The notes: generated by a model not told the origin, from the sequence alone. A DNA stretch of 62,984 bases from Gammaproteobacteria bacterium (GCA_018820395.1 JAHJOG010000301.1:1-62984); one strand, 5' to 3'. Positions 27,701-36,889 are shown, counted from the first letter of the stretch. Program-made: numbers and translations.

Positions 27701-28130
27701 TGATGAACTCGCACAGGTCGCCCCAGCCTTCGAGGTCGTGCGCCAGCGCGACGAGCCTGAAGCGTTCGTAGCCGAACTCGCTACCGAACAGCAGCCGGAA
27801 TGCGGGGTTGCGCGGCAGCGGCGGCTCGTCGGGGTTCTCGCGCTCGTGGTCGGCCAGGGCCTCGATGTGTTCGCGCAGGCCGACATGGGCACGCACCACG
27901 CCGGAGACCGAGCATTCGTCGGTGATGGCGAGCGCCCGATAGCCGAGTTGATAGGCCCGCGCGACCAACTCTTCGGGCATCGACGCGCCGCGCTGAAAGC
28001 TGAAATTCGACAGGCAATGCAGCTCGGCATAGTCCGGCAGGCCCTGCGACGGAACCGGTCGGCGCCGCGGCAGTGCATGCAGCCGGGTGGGCAGCCGCTG
28101 TCTCAGTTGCTTGTCGCTGAGTTCGGGCAT
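24772..28130 (-). pseudogene. dnaE2: Error-prone DNA polymerase DnaE2, one frameshift
   Basis: The gene for the translesion polymerase of the ImuA-ImuB-DnaE2 mutasome reads in two frames. From 28130 the first frame gives the PHP domain (CLSNFSFQRGASMPEELV) and the catalytic PDIDVDF; it is good to about residue 519 (RERLPD) and then turns to nonsense. The second frame takes over at about 26574 with LRQWIELTQQLKGFPRHLSQH, KVDVLALGML, HhH and OB domains, to the stop at 24772. One missing base at about 26574 (a C after CCCGA on the minus strand) explains it: total length is one short of a multiple of three. The overlap TGATG couples it to imuB. No slippery site is seen, so it is a true pseudogene or a sequence error. 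Confidence 0.85.
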
Positions 28131-29468
28131 CAGGCGTAGATCCCTTGAAGAAACCAGCGCGGCTCGGCATCGGCCAGAAAGGCCGACGGCCGCTCGCGAA
28201 AGACCCAGACCAGGCCCGCCTCGGGGCTCTCGGCGATGTAGTAGTCGCGCACCGCGGGACGACCGCCCTCCTCGCCATGTTCAGCGCCCGAGGCCTCGCT
28301 GCTCCACCAGCCCGCCTCCAGCCGCTGCGGGCCGACGAGCTTGCGCAGCACGCCGCGATAGCAGGGGCGCCCGTCGAGCAGGTCCAGCGGCATGGGTTCG
28401 CTGAGAAGCCATGGCGGCTGGGTATCTGCCCCCCGGCTTTCCACTGCGTGTGATTCGCGTGGAATGCCGCGCTGCAGGGCCGGGGTCCAGAGTTGGCGGC
28501 ATTCAGGGCGGTGGTCGGCCTGGGCGACGGGGCTCAGCACCTGTTGGGGGCCGAGGCGCGCGCTGAGTCGTTCGACCAGTTCGTGCAGCTTGTCGCCCTT
28601 GCGGTTGTCTTCCGGCAGAAAGCTCGCGCTGGTGCCGGCCCAGGGCGTGGTTTCGATCGATCGCAGCCGCAGCCAGCTGACAGGGGCGGCGAGCTTCGTG
28701 AGGGCGAGCCGTTCGGCCAGGAGGCGGCGCAGGTGCGCCACGTCCTGCGTGGGTTCTGCAGTGCGCACGGTGATGTCCTGGTGCGGCGGCAGGTCGACGC
28801 CGTTGAAGCGCTTGAGATCCAGCGTCCAGCGCAGCTCGAGCGCGAGCACGCCGCATTGCCTGGCACGCAGCCAGATCTGCAAAGCGCCGAGCAGGCGGGA
28901 AGCCGACCACATGAGTTCGGGCGCGCTTTCGGCCAGTGCGGGCAGTTCCTGCTTCTGCTCGAACACCTCCGGCAGGCTCAACCAGCGATGGCTCTTCGGG
29001 ACGCAAGCCCCAGGCCGTGTCGAGGGCCTCGCGCAAGGCTCGGCCGAAGCGGCGCGTGAGCCCGCCGCGCGGCAGCGCCGCCACCTCGCTCCATTGGCGG
29101 CAACCCAGGTGCGCCAGCACCGAAAGATGTTCGCGGGCCGCGCTCAGGGTGTCGAGCGGCAGGCTGCCGGGCACGTCGGCGGGCGGCCGCTCGCCCCGCA
29201 CGAACATGCGCAGCCGCGCCAGGGCGATCGGGCTGGTGGCGCCCCAGGCCTGCCGCACGGGCACCGGCGCCGGATGGGAACGCGCGATTTCCCGCATGAG
29301 CGCCAGCCGCCCGCCCCACAGTCGCTCGCAGGCGGAAACCTCGAGCAGCAGCGCCTCGTCGACCCAGGCCACGCGGGGCGTGAAACGCAGGGCCCACCAG
29401 CCGAGCGCCTCGGGCGTGGGCAGTGCGTCGGTGGCCTCAGCCGGCCACTGCAGTGCGATCCAGTGCAT
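28130..29468 (-). pseudogene. imuB: ImuB, Y-family polymerase-like mutasome hub, one frameshift
   Basis: ImuB is a catalytically dead Y-family relative that links DnaE2 to the beta clamp. The first frame, from 29468, has the family start (MHWIALQWP, DEALLLEVSACERLWGG) to about residue 157 (TAWGLRPE). The second frame goes on at once with SHRWLSLPEVFEQKQELP, and ends WFLQGIYA at 28130. The join lies in GGCTCTTC (28990-28997), where one extra base accounts for the shift; length is one over a multiple of three. The repaired protein is about 445 residues, normal for ImuB. It overlaps imuA by 32 bases and dnaE2 by one. Real inactivation and a sequence error remain open. Confidence 0.85.
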
Positions 29469-30258
29469 GCTTCTTGCCTGCGGCTTGGGTGGGCAGACGG
29501 ATCACGGTGGCGCCGCTCGTGCCGTCCGCCTTCTTCTGCGAATGATCGTCCAGGCCTTCCTGCAGGCGCCGTTGCTTGCGCCGGAACTGGCTGGCCGCCA
29601 GCAATGCCGTCATGCGTTCGCTGCGCGCCGGCAACGGAACCGGCGATGCCAGCGGCGGGCCGCGCCGCTTGAGCAGATGGACCTCGAACTGCGAAGGGTC
29701 TTGCTCGCAGGCGGCCAGTCGCAACCGGAGCGCCGCGGGCGAAGCAGACAGCGCCATGCTGTCGGGACGGAACACGAAGAGCAAAGCGTCATGCTGTGCC
29801 GCCGCCAGCTGAAGCCGCCGCAACTCGCCCACCCGCGCCTGCGGCAACCACGCCAGCACGGCTGCCACATCGGCGCACCGCAAGGCCTGCTCGCAGCCCC
29901 ATGAGCGGGCCGCCGAAGTCGCGCTGCGCACCCACAGCAAGGCTTCGACCGGCAGGCCTCGAGCCGCCAGCGCCGGGCCGAAGGGTTCGTGCGGCGCGCC
30001 GATCAGCACCACCGGACCGGTGCCTTCCTGCACCGCCTGCACCAGCGCAGGCAACACCAGTTGCCAGGCATGCGATTCGGGAGAAGGCTGCATCACCTCG
30101 GTCATGGCGCCGCGCGGCCAGCCGCCCCCCGGCAGTTCGGCATCGAGCGCTGCATGCCCCGTGGAAAGCACCTGCGCTTGGGCCGCGCCCAGCTCGCTGG
30201 CGCGCCAGATCCGCTGCCGCATGGCGGCATCGAAAACATCGAGATGAGGCAGACCCAT
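29437..30258 (-). CDS. imuA: ImuA, RecA-like SOS mutagenesis protein
   Basis: The 273-residue protein matches ImuA/SulA-like cassette proteins: TGHAALDAELPGGGWPRGAMTEV near residues 30-55 is the RecA-like start without a proper Walker A lysine, and the C-terminus is basic (QFRRKQRRLQEG). ImuA supports ImuB and DnaE2 in damage-induced mutagenesis. I chose the ATG at 30258 over a further upstream start because the frame before it runs through the LexA box. It is the only undamaged gene of the cassette and its first gene. Confidence 0.88.
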   Translation of the reverse strand: MGLPHLDVFDAAMRQRIWRASELGAAQAQVLSTGHAALDAELPGGGWPRGAMTEVMQPSPESHAWQLVLPALVQAVQEGTGPVVLIGAPHEPFGPALAARGLPVEALLWVRSATSAARSWGCEQALRCADVAAVLAWLPQARVGELRRLQLAAAQHDALLFVFRPDSMALSASPAALRLRLAACEQDPSQFEVHLLKRRGPPLASPVPLPARSERMTALLAASQFRRKQRRLQEGLDDHSQKKADGTSGATVIRLPTQAAGKKHALDRTAVAG

Positions 30259-30279
30259 GACAAAAAGGATGACAGAAAA

Positions 30280-30295
30280 CTGTATAAACGTACAG
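30280..30295. promoter_or_regulatory. LexA (SOS) box before imuA
   Basis: CTGTATAAACGTACAG fits the LexA consensus CTGT-N8-ACAG exactly at the conserved ends. It stands 21 bases before the imuA start, where bound LexA would block the cassette until DNA damage. It lies 179 bases from the divergent gene at 30475, so control of that gene is possible but less likely. Confidence 0.85.
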
Positions 30296-30474
30296 TATCC
30301 TAATGCCACCGACCCACTTTTGCTTGAGGCTGAAATCTTTCTTTTTCACGAGCGACCACGCCATTCGCATGCGCTGTGCGTGTTGTCTGCCATGCACACG
30401 GCCTCTTGGCCGGCAATCCAGTCACTGGCACCCAAAAATACTAATAAATAACTACATCCACACACAGACTTTTC

Positions 30475-30855
30475 ATGCCGCTTCGCTCCCCCTTCCTCGC
30501 CCCAACGCCCGCCGCAGCCACTTTCAGCGGACTCGATGGCAAGGTATTGCGCCGCTTCATCGACGAAGCCATTTCAGAACGCACCACGGCGCTCGGCGAT
30601 CACCCGATCGCCTTTGCCAGCAGCGACTGGAAAATCGTGCAGATGCTCTGGCCGCACCTCGAAGCGCTCGCCAGCCTCTTCGAACTCGCGGCGCAGGAAA
30701 ACGAAGCCACTGGAGACACCCCATGGCAGATCGACCATATTCGCCAGCGCTGTCGCAATCACGTCCTTCAGGGGCGCCTCCGAGAGGCCGAGCAAGAGCT
30801 GGCTCAATTGCGCGCACTTCACAAGACGTACGTGACCGAGCTGCCGCAGCACTGA
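30475..30855 (+). CDS. Hypothetical protein, 126 aa
   Basis: This soluble, helix-rich protein (for example LDGKVLRRFIDEAISERTTA near 20-40 and LREAEQELAQLRALHKTY near 100-118) has no signal peptide, membrane segment or known motif. Codon use is like the core genes and a strong terminator follows 26 bases after the stop. It is divergent from imuA, with the LexA box in between. I do not recognise the family. Confidence 0.65.
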   Translation: MPLRSPFLAPTPAAATFSGLDGKVLRRFIDEAISERTTALGDHPIAFASSDWKIVQMLWPHLEALASLFELAAQENEATGDTPWQIDHIRQRCRNHVLQGRLREAEQELAQLRALHKTYVTELPQH

Positions 30856-30880
30856 CTGCCACTACGCATCGTTCACGCCG

Positions 30881-30912
30881 AAAAAAAGGCCCGCTTCGAG
30901 CGGGCCTTTTTT
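30881..30912. terminator. Bidirectional terminator
   Basis: GGCCCGCT and AGCGGGCC form an 8-base stem around a TCG loop, flanked by a run of seven A before and six T after. It can end both the plus-strand gene at 30475 and the minus-strand gene ending at 30928. Confidence 0.9.
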
Positions 30913-30927
30913 GTAAACGCGATATGC

Positions 30928-31368
30928 CTATTTGGGTGTTCCCATGCGGCTGTCCTTCGGGTTGGTCGGCACGTCAGGCGCCTCGCCGCTGCGCGTCATC
31001 TTGTTGTCGCGCATCGACTGCTTCGTCTCCTGGCGCACTTCGCCACGCGAACGCTCGCCGACCGGCATCGCTGCATTCGGCTTGCCCTGCACCTTGGTGC
31101 TGGCCTGTCCGCTCGGGATCGTCGTGGTCTGGGGCGACTGAGCCTGGACGCGCGCGCCGGCCTTCACATCGGCCCGAGAATTGGGCATGGAGTTGGTCGA
31201 GTTGGACATCGCTGCCCCTTCAGGCCGCTGAGGGGGGTTGGGGACCCCGGCTGGCGTCTGGGTGCTGGCCTGACCAGCCACGTTGCCGGTCGCGGGCTGC
31301 GAAGTGGTCTGCGCCGATGCTACACCGGCAATGGCCAACAGGCTGGCCAAAACGATTGCTTGCTTCAT
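30928..31368 (-). CDS. Hypothetical periplasmic protein, 146 aa, low complexity
   Basis: The ATG at 31368 follows a strong AGGAGA site and begins a clear signal peptide (MKQAIVLASLLAIAGVASAQ). The mature part is polar, probably disordered, rich in Thr, Ser, Gln, Asn and Pro, and ends with a basic stretch (GEVRQETKQSMRDNKMTRSG). There are no cysteines. The open frame runs further upstream but without a start that fits. The family is not recognised; the signal peptide and ribosome site make the gene credible. Confidence 0.65.
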   Translation of the reverse strand: MKQAIVLASLLAIAGVASAQTTSQPATGNVAGQASTQTPAGVPNPPQRPEGAAMSNSTNSMPNSRADVKAGARVQAQSPQTTTIPSGQASTKVQGKPNAAMPVGERSRGEVRQETKQSMRDNKMTRSGEAPDVPTNPKDSRMGTPK

Positions 31369-31640
31369 GCTATCTCCTAGGGCTTGAGTGAACTCTTCGA
31401 GAACCTGCCCCAAGGGGCAACAACTTCTCAGCGAGTACCCAAGGTCGCCGAGCGGGCAGAGCACCCGCGTCAGGCTGAAACGTCGCAAGCTGTAGGAGCG
31501 GGCCTGTCAAGAAAAAGGCTGTCTTCATTGGCCCCGCGTCCTACTCGCACTGAGGAGCAACAGAGACACTTCGGACGATGCGCGTCGCCTTCAATCGCTT
31601 GCGTTCCGATTCAAAACACAAAGCTCCAAAGGACGTTCAC

Positions 31641-31814
31641 ATGCTCAAGCTCGCCATCGTTTTCTTCGTCATCTCGCTCATCGCGGGCTTCTTCGGTTTC
31701 TCCGGCGTGTCCGCTGCGACGGCGGGCATTGCGAAGATCTTCTTCTACATCGCGATCGTGATCTTCATCGTCTTCGTGGTGCTGGCGGTGATGGCCGGAG
31801 GCGCAATACTCTGA
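31641..31814 (+). CDS. DUF1328 small membrane protein (YtjA-like)
   Basis: The 57-residue protein has two membrane segments: [20 protein letters not shown] and [19 protein letters not shown]. The [20 protein letters not shown] centre is the DUF1328 signature. An AAAGGA site lies 8 bases before the ATG at 31641. Family members are often induced by stress, but their role is not known. It stands alone between the exported protein gene and the convergent hydrolase. Confidence 0.88.
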   Translation: MLKLAIVFFVISLIAGFFGFSGVSAATAGIAKIFFYIAIVIFIVFVVLAVMAGGAIL

Positions 31815-31835
31815 CCTCCAGGGCCGGCCTCGGCG

Positions 31836-32723
31836 TCACGCAAAGTATGCCGACAACAGCGAATTGATCGTGGCGGCACTTTCGTACTGAACCCAGTGCC
31901 CCGCGTGGTCGATGACCTTGCCGCGGCGCATCTCATGACCGCTGATGACGTGCTCGATGGTGGGCCCGGGATCAGCGGTCGCGTCATGTTCGCCCCACAC
32001 GAGCAATGTGTCGCCACCGTAGACGTCGAGCGCTTCGCGCAAGCCCCCCGCCATCGAAACGTCCTTGCTCCGAAAGCGCGTGCCGTGGCACGACACGTCG
32101 TGGATCTCGAAGGCCAGGGCATCCATCGAGGCCGGGTCGTGCAGCATCAGTGCGCCGAGGTTGTGCAGCAGCGCAGCGCTCTCCTCGTCACGGTCTTTGG
32201 CTGACCGCCAATTGATCATCTCGACTTCCATGGGCCGCATCGTGTCGTGGCCGCCACTGCCCAGCAGTGCCAGGCGACGCACGCCATCGCGTCGCGCCGC
32301 CACCTGAGCCGCAAACAGTCCGCCGAACGAAAAGCCGCCGAGATCGATCTGCGTGCCAGCGCCGATCACCTGGTCGAGCGTGCCGACGAAGATGTCGAGT
32401 GCCGGGTCGAGCATGCCCTGCCCATCGCGCGGTGGCGGCGGCGTGTCCGACTCGTTGAAGCCGGGCAAGTCCGGCAACCAGACGGCATGCTGCGCGGACA
32501 GCGCCTCGATGTTGCGAAGCCAGTGCATCCAGCTTCCGTGGCCGCCATGCAGCAGCACCAGGGGCGGCGCTGCCGCATCGCCGAAGCGGCGCCAGCGCAC
32601 CCTCAGGTCGCCGTGGCTCACGTCGTGATGAACCGACAACGCATCGATGCGGGCGATTTCGCGCTGCGCCTGCGCGATGGCGGCGGCGCTGTCCGGGTGG
32701 TGGGGATCGAAGGCGATGGGCAC
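31836..32723 (-). CDS. Alpha/beta hydrolase
   Basis: This 295-residue protein has a complete alpha/beta hydrolase set: oxyanion strand VLLHGGHGSW, nucleophile elbow GGFSFGG (Ser), acid in VWGEHDATAD and the His in DHAGHWVQYE. The spacing and HGG-x-GSW resemble meta-cleavage product hydrolases and related C-C or ester hydrolases. It is last in a minus-strand run after the LigB-type dioxygenase (63-base gap), which fits a step after ring opening; the substrate is unproven. Confidence 0.85.
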   Translation of the reverse strand: MPIAFDPHHPDSAAAIAQAQREIARIDALSVHHDVSHGDLRVRWRRFGDAAAPPLVLLHGGHGSWMHWLRNIEALSAQHAVWLPDLPGFNESDTPPPPRDGQGMLDPALDIFVGTLDQVIGAGTQIDLGGFSFGGLFAAQVAARRDGVRRLALLGSGGHDTMRPMEVEMINWRSAKDRDEESAALLHNLGALMLHDPASMDALAFEIHDVSCHGTRFRSKDVSMAGGLREALDVYGGDTLLVWGEHDATADPGPTIEHVISGHEMRRGKVIDHAGHWVQYESAATINSLLSAYFA

Positions 32724-32786
32724 GGTAGCGAAAGATGAATCAAAGGGAGTCGATGGTCGAAGGGGCGGGACGATCCGGCGCCAGCG

Positions 32787-33617
32787 TCAGTGCGCCTCGC
32801 CGGTCGCAGCACCGAAGCGGAAGCTCGACACCGCAATGCCGCCCATGAAGTCGTCTTCGTGATAGATGCGCTCGCCCGCAGCGTCTCCGGCGGCGCCGAC
32901 GGCCACCATCAATGGCAGCAGGTGTTCCTCGCGCGGATGGGCTATGCGAGCGGCCGGCGCCGAAGACCATTGCAAAAGGCGCTCCACGCGCTCGGCCGAC
33001 GCATCGAGCACCGTGTCCTGCAGCCAGGCGTCGAAAGCCCGCGAGGGCTCGCGCGCATTCGGGCCGAAGTTGCGCAGGTTGTGATAGCTCAGGCCGCTGC
33101 CGACGATCAACACGTCTTCGTTGCGCAGCGGCGCCAGGGCGCGGCCCAGAGCGATGTGCTCGGCCGGGTCGAGCCCGGTGCGCAGCGAAAGTTGCAGCAC
33201 CGGCACGTCGGCTTTCGGGTAAATGGCGGCCATCGGCGAGAAGAGCCCATGGTCGAAGCCGCGCTCCGCGTCGATGTCCGACGGCAGACCGGCCGATGCG
33301 ACCAGGTCGGCCACGCGCCGCGCGAGTTCGGGCGCGCCGGGTGCCTCGTAGCGCACGTGGTAGGTGTGTTCGGGAAAGCCGCCGTAGTCGTAGATCATCG
33401 GCGGCCGCGGGTTGGCCATGGCCGTGAAGGCCGGCGCTTCCCAGTGGGCGGAAATCATCAGCACGGCGCGTGGCGGGCGTCCGACCTGGCGCGGCATGTC
33501 GACGAGCGACGCTTCGAGGCGATCGTAGACGGGGCCCATCTCCTTCTTCATCCACGGCCAGGGGCCGCCGCCGTGCGAGATGAAATAGGTGGGCAGTGTT
33601 CGATCGATTGCGGTCAT
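32787..33617 (-). CDS. LigB/DODA-type extradiol dioxygenase
   Basis: The 276-residue protein has the class III extradiol dioxygenase pattern: YFISHGGGPWPW, MISAHWE, FDHGLFSPM, and HPREEHLLPL, which give the metal-binding and catalytic histidines. Members include YgiD/DODA enzymes that cleave catechol-like rings such as DOPA with iron or zinc. Length is normal. It lies between the hydroxypyruvate isomerase-like gene (72-base gap) and the alpha/beta hydrolase, in one direction. A ring-cleavage role with its neighbours is inferred. Confidence 0.88.
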   Translation of the reverse strand: MTAIDRTLPTYFISHGGGPWPWMKKEMGPVYDRLEASLVDMPRQVGRPPRAVLMISAHWEAPAFTAMANPRPPMIYDYGGFPEHTYHVRYEAPGAPELARRVADLVASAGLPSDIDAERGFDHGLFSPMAAIYPKADVPVLQLSLRTGLDPAEHIALGRALAPLRNEDVLIVGSGLSYHNLRNFGPNAREPSRAFDAWLQDTVLDASAERVERLLQWSSAPAARIAHPREEHLLPLMVAVGAAGDAAGERIYHEDDFMGGIAVSSFRFGAATGEAH

Positions 33618-33689
33618 GGCTTGGGCGCTCTCCAGGCCATGAGTCTAGAGGCTCGGCCCCCATTCCGCTGCGGGGCCGAGTCGCCGCGC

Positions 33690-34478
33690 TCAGGCCTGTC
33701 CGCGCAGTCCGTAGGGCTGGCCCCAGCCGAGCGTTTCGAGCGTCGGCCCCGAAGGCACGTATTCGCAGCCGATCCAGCCCGCCCAGCCGCGACGCTCGAT
33801 CTCGCCGAAAAGGTAGGGAAAGTAGATCTCGCCGGTGCCCGGCTCGTGCCGCCCGGGCACGTTGCCGACCTGGATGTGCCCGATGTGCGGCCACACCGCG
33901 TCGAGGTGTTCGGTGATTGCGCCTTCCTCGGTCTGCACGTGGAAGGTGTCGAAGCACAGCTTGACGTTCGGCCGCCCCGTCGCTTCGATCACGCGCACGC
34001 CTTCGTCGAGCCGGTGATAGAGAAACTGCGGAAAGCGCACCGTGCAGCACGGCTCCAGGATCAGCGTGATGTTCTCGGCGCGCGCCTGGTCGGCGGCCCA
34101 GGCGATGTTCTCGGTGAAGAGATCGAGGCAGCGCGCCCGGTCGTGCTCGGGCGTCATGTTGCCCGGCATGACGTGGATGAGCGGCCGCCCCACCTGTGCG
34201 GCGTAGTCGATGGCCTTGCGGATGCTGTCCCTGAAGGCCGCTTCGCGGCCCGGCAGTGCCGCCAGTCCGCGTTCGCCGCCGTCCCAGTCGAAGGGCGAGA
34301 GGACCTGCACCAGGGTCAGGTCGTTGTCACGCAGCCGTGCCGAGAGCTCTGCCGCAGGCACTTCGTAGGGAAAGGCCACTTCCACGCCCTGGAAGCCGGC
34401 GCGCGCGGCGGCCGCATAGCGCTCGGCCATCGGCAGTTCGGTGAAGAGCCAGCGCAGGTTGGGATCGAATCGCAGCAT
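33690..34478 (-). CDS. hyi: Hydroxypyruvate isomerase-like TIM-barrel protein
   Basis: This 262-residue protein is a xylose-isomerase-like TIM barrel of the Hyi/OtnI family: start PNLRWLFTELP, GFQGVEVAFPYE, the metal site LILEPC and VKLCFDTFHVQ, HIQVGNVPGRHEPGTGEI, and the C-terminal IGCEYVPSG. Hyi turns hydroxypyruvate into tartronate semialdehyde, and relatives isomerise sugar acids. It starts 3 bases after the stop of the Bug receptor gene, so they are co-translated. Its role beside aromatic enzymes is unclear and could be on a side product. Confidence 0.88.
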   Translation of the reverse strand: MLRFDPNLRWLFTELPMAERYAAAARAGFQGVEVAFPYEVPAAELSARLRDNDLTLVQVLSPFDWDGGERGLAALPGREAAFRDSIRKAIDYAAQVGRPLIHVMPGNMTPEHDRARCLDLFTENIAWAADQARAENITLILEPCCTVRFPQFLYHRLDEGVRVIEATGRPNVKLCFDTFHVQTEEGAITEHLDAVWPHIGHIQVGNVPGRHEPGTGEIYFPYLFGEIERRGWAGWIGCEYVPSGPTLETLGWGQPYGLRGQA

Positions 34479-34481
34479 GCT

Positions 34482-35498
34482 TCAGTCCACCTTGATGCCG
34501 GCCGTCTTCACGATCTTTCCCCACTTGTCGTACTCGGAAAGAAAGAATGTCCTGAACGCTTCGGGCGTGCCGCCGTCGATGGCCGCGCCTTGCGATTCGA
34601 GGCTGTCGCGCACTTCCTTCTGCTTCAGCGCGGCATTGAGCGCCTTCGACAGCTTCTGCACGATCGGCTGAGGCGTGCCGGCCGGCGCGAGCACCCCGAA
34701 CCAGGTGCCGGCCTCGAAGCCCGCCACGCCCGCCTCTTCCATGGTCGGCACGTCGGGGAATTGCGGCGAACGCGTCTTGGAACTGATCGCGAGCGCCCGC
34801 AGCTTGCCCGCCTTGGCCAGCGGCGCCGCGGTGCTGAACACGTCGAACATCAGATCGATCTGCCCGCCGACCAAGTCGACCAGCGCCGGGCCGCTGCCCT
34901 TGTAGGGCACGTGCGTCATGTCGACCTGGGTGAGCGTCTTGAAATACTCGCCGGCCAGATGCGCCGCGCTTCCGGTGCCGAAAGAGCCGTAGTTGAGCTT
35001 GCCGCCCTTCTTCGACTTGGCGAGCTTGATCAGCTCGGGCACGCTGTGCACCGGCAGCTGCGGGTTGACCACCAACAGCAGCGGTTGCGTGGCGATGAGG
35101 GTGATGGGCTCGAAGCTCTTGATCGGGTCGTAGCTCAGGTGCGCATAGGTATGCGGCGTGACCGTGAGCGGCCCGGCGGCGCTCACCAGCAGCGTGTAGC
35201 CGTCGGGCGCGGCTTTGGCCACTGCGTCGTTGCCGATCGATCCGCCAGCGCCGGCGCGGTTCTCCACGATCACCGACTGGCCCAGCTCGGTCGACAGCGC
35301 CTTGCCGACCACGCGCGCGGTCTGGTCGGTCGACCCGCCGGCGGCATAGGGCACCACGATCTTGATGGCCTGCTTGGCCGGATAGTCCTGCGCGGCGGCC
35401 GGCATTGCTGCGCCGAGGGCAGCCGCGACGCCCGCCAAGCCTGCAAGGTAGAGCGTGGCGAGCGAGCGCGAGGCGTGTCGGACGCGATGGAATGGCAT
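34482..35498 (-). CDS. Bug-type tripartite tricarboxylate transporter receptor (TctC family)
   Basis: The ATG at 35498 gives a 338-residue protein with an export signal ending PAAAQ, then DYPAKQAIKIVVPYAAGGSTD, which is the family start and ligand loop. YGSFGTGSAAHLAGEYF and VPYKGSGPALVDLVGGQIDLMFD confirm the family. These periplasmic proteins catch carboxylates, aromatic acids or amides; most in Burkholderiales are orphans with no TctA/TctB nearby, as here. It follows the Rieske gene by 29 bases, and may bring or sense that pathway's substrate. Confidence 0.92.
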   Translation of the reverse strand: MPFHRVRHASRSLATLYLAGLAGVAAALGAAMPAAAQDYPAKQAIKIVVPYAAGGSTDQTARVVGKALSTELGQSVIVENRAGAGGSIGNDAVAKAAPDGYTLLVSAAGPLTVTPHTYAHLSYDPIKSFEPITLIATQPLLLVVNPQLPVHSVPELIKLAKSKKGGKLNYGSFGTGSAAHLAGEYFKTLTQVDMTHVPYKGSGPALVDLVGGQIDLMFDVFSTAAPLAKAGKLRALAISSKTRSPQFPDVPTMEEAGVAGFEAGTWFGVLAPAGTPQPIVQKLSKALNAALKQKEVRDSLESQGAAIDGGTPEAFRTFFLSEYDKWGKIVKTAGIKVD

Positions 35499-35527
35499 GG
35501 GGTGTGTCTCCTGTCGTTGTGGCTGAA

Positions 35528-36889
35528 TCATTCGGTAGGCGAGGCGGTTGAAACGGGCGTGGCGGCCGCCTCGGGCTGCGACACAGCGTCGCCGATCACC
35601 AGCCCGATGCGGTGACCGAAGCGCTCGCGCATCACATCTTCGAAGGACACGCCCTCGGCCGCGATCCAGCTGCCCGAGCGAAGCCGGTAGCTCGCATGCC
35701 GCTGCGGCGCGGTCGGCCACTCGCCGCGCGCGAGCGCCTTGGCCCCGCCCATCACGGCGCGCCGGAAGCGCACGATCGCGGCGTCGGTGGCCGACAGGTG
35801 CTCCTGCGTGCGGTCGGAGATGCGGCCCAGGCTGTCCTGGATCATGGCGTCCTGCTCGGCCACGCCGCGCACGCCGGTGAAGTTCACCGACTTCTGCAAG
35901 GCCCGGTCGATACGGTATTCGTTGCCCCGGTTGCTGAGCGGAAAGTAGTTCTCGTCCACCTCGGCGATGACGCCGTGGCCGCCCGCGAACCTGGCGCGCT
36001 CTTCGTCGGTGAAGGGCCGTTCCGGGTTCCACGCATAGGTGTAGATCCAGCAGTTCTCGTCGTCGATGGGCACCCAGGTGTAGCCGAAGTGGGTTTCGCC
36101 CGGCAGGGTCGACGGCGTCGTGCTGTGCGAAGGCAGCGCGAACTGCGCGGTGCGCCAGTACCTCTGCGTGCCGTCTGCGCGGCGCGCACCGCCCACCACG
36201 AAGCCCACGTCGTGTTCGAGCAGCGAGAACTCCGGCATCGGGTCTTCGCGGATCCAGCGCAAGCGCTTCTCGTCCGCGGGCGCATCCTCGTTGGCGTTCG
36301 ACGGCACATGCGGCGCGGGCATGTGCAGAAAGGAAAAGTGCGAGGTGTCCAGTGCGCCCTCGATCGATTGCGCCCAGTTGCATTCCTGCAGTTTCTTGGT
36401 CACGAAGCGGTGCGATTCGGGCACCAGGCCATGGTCGAGCTGCGGCACTTCGGGCAGCGGATGCTCGTCGTCGACCGGCCCGAGGTAGCCCCAGACGATG
36501 CCGCCGTATTCGCGGGTCGGATAGGCCTTGAGCCGGATCGTCTGGTGGTACTGCGACCGTGGCGGCACGTTGGGCAGCTCCACCGGGCGCCCTTCCATGT
36601 CGAACTTCCATCCGTGGAACACGCAGCGGATGGCGCAGTCCTCGTTGCGACCGAAGTACAGGTCCGCTCCGCGGTGCGGGCAGCGCGAATCCACCAGGCC
36701 CACTTCGCCGCGCGCATTGCGAAAGGCCACCAGCTTCTCGCCCAGCACGTGCACGCGGATCGGCGCGCCGTCGCGCTCGGGCAGTTCACGCGACAGCGCG
36801 ACGGGCTGCCAGAAGCAGCGAAAGTAGCGGCCCATGGGTGTCTGGGGGCCGGTTCGGGTCAATAGCTCGTTGTCTTCTGCGCTCAGCAT
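35528..36889 (-). CDS. Rieske aromatic ring-hydroxylating oxygenase, large subunit
   Basis: The ATG at 36889 gives a 453-residue protein with the family start MLSAEDNELLTRTGPQTPMG; the open frame beyond it lies on the promoter. The Rieske site is CPHRGADL (Cys70, His72) and CVFHGW (Cys89, His92). IEGALDTSHFSFLH holds the mononuclear iron ligands. It resembles phthalate 4,5-dioxygenase-like oxygenases, which are homo-oligomers fed by a separate reductase. No reductase gene lies in this operon. It is first of five same-strand genes and divergent from a LysR gene. Confidence 0.9.
   Translation of the reverse strand: MLSAEDNELLTRTGPQTPMGRYFRCFWQPVALSRELPERDGAPIRVHVLGEKLVAFRNARGEVGLVDSRCPHRGADLYFGRNEDCAIRCVFHGWKFDMEGRPVELPNVPPRSQYHQTIRLKAYPTREYGGIVWGYLGPVDDEHPLPEVPQLDHGLVPESHRFVTKKLQECNWAQSIEGALDTSHFSFLHMPAPHVPSNANEDAPADEKRLRWIREDPMPEFSLLEHDVGFVVGGARRADGTQRYWRTAQFALPSHSTTPSTLPGETHFGYTWVPIDDENCWIYTYAWNPERPFTDEERARFAGGHGVIAEVDENYFPLSNRGNEYRIDRALQKSVNFTGVRGVAEQDAMIQDSLGRISDRTQEHLSATDAAIVRFRRAVMGGAKALARGEWPTAPQRHASYRLRSGSWIAAEGVSFEDVMRERFGHRIGLVIGDAVSQPEAAATPVSTASPTE

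Noticed and set aside
26520..29000. Programmed frameshifting in imuB or dnaE2
   Set aside because: Neither site has a slippery heptamer or a clear downstream structure, and these genes are not known for recoding. A mutation or sequence error is simpler.
32790..35615. A 941-codon plus-strand frame opposite the dioxygenase, isomerase and Bug genes
   Set aside because: It spans three well-recognised genes on the other strand and has shadow composition.
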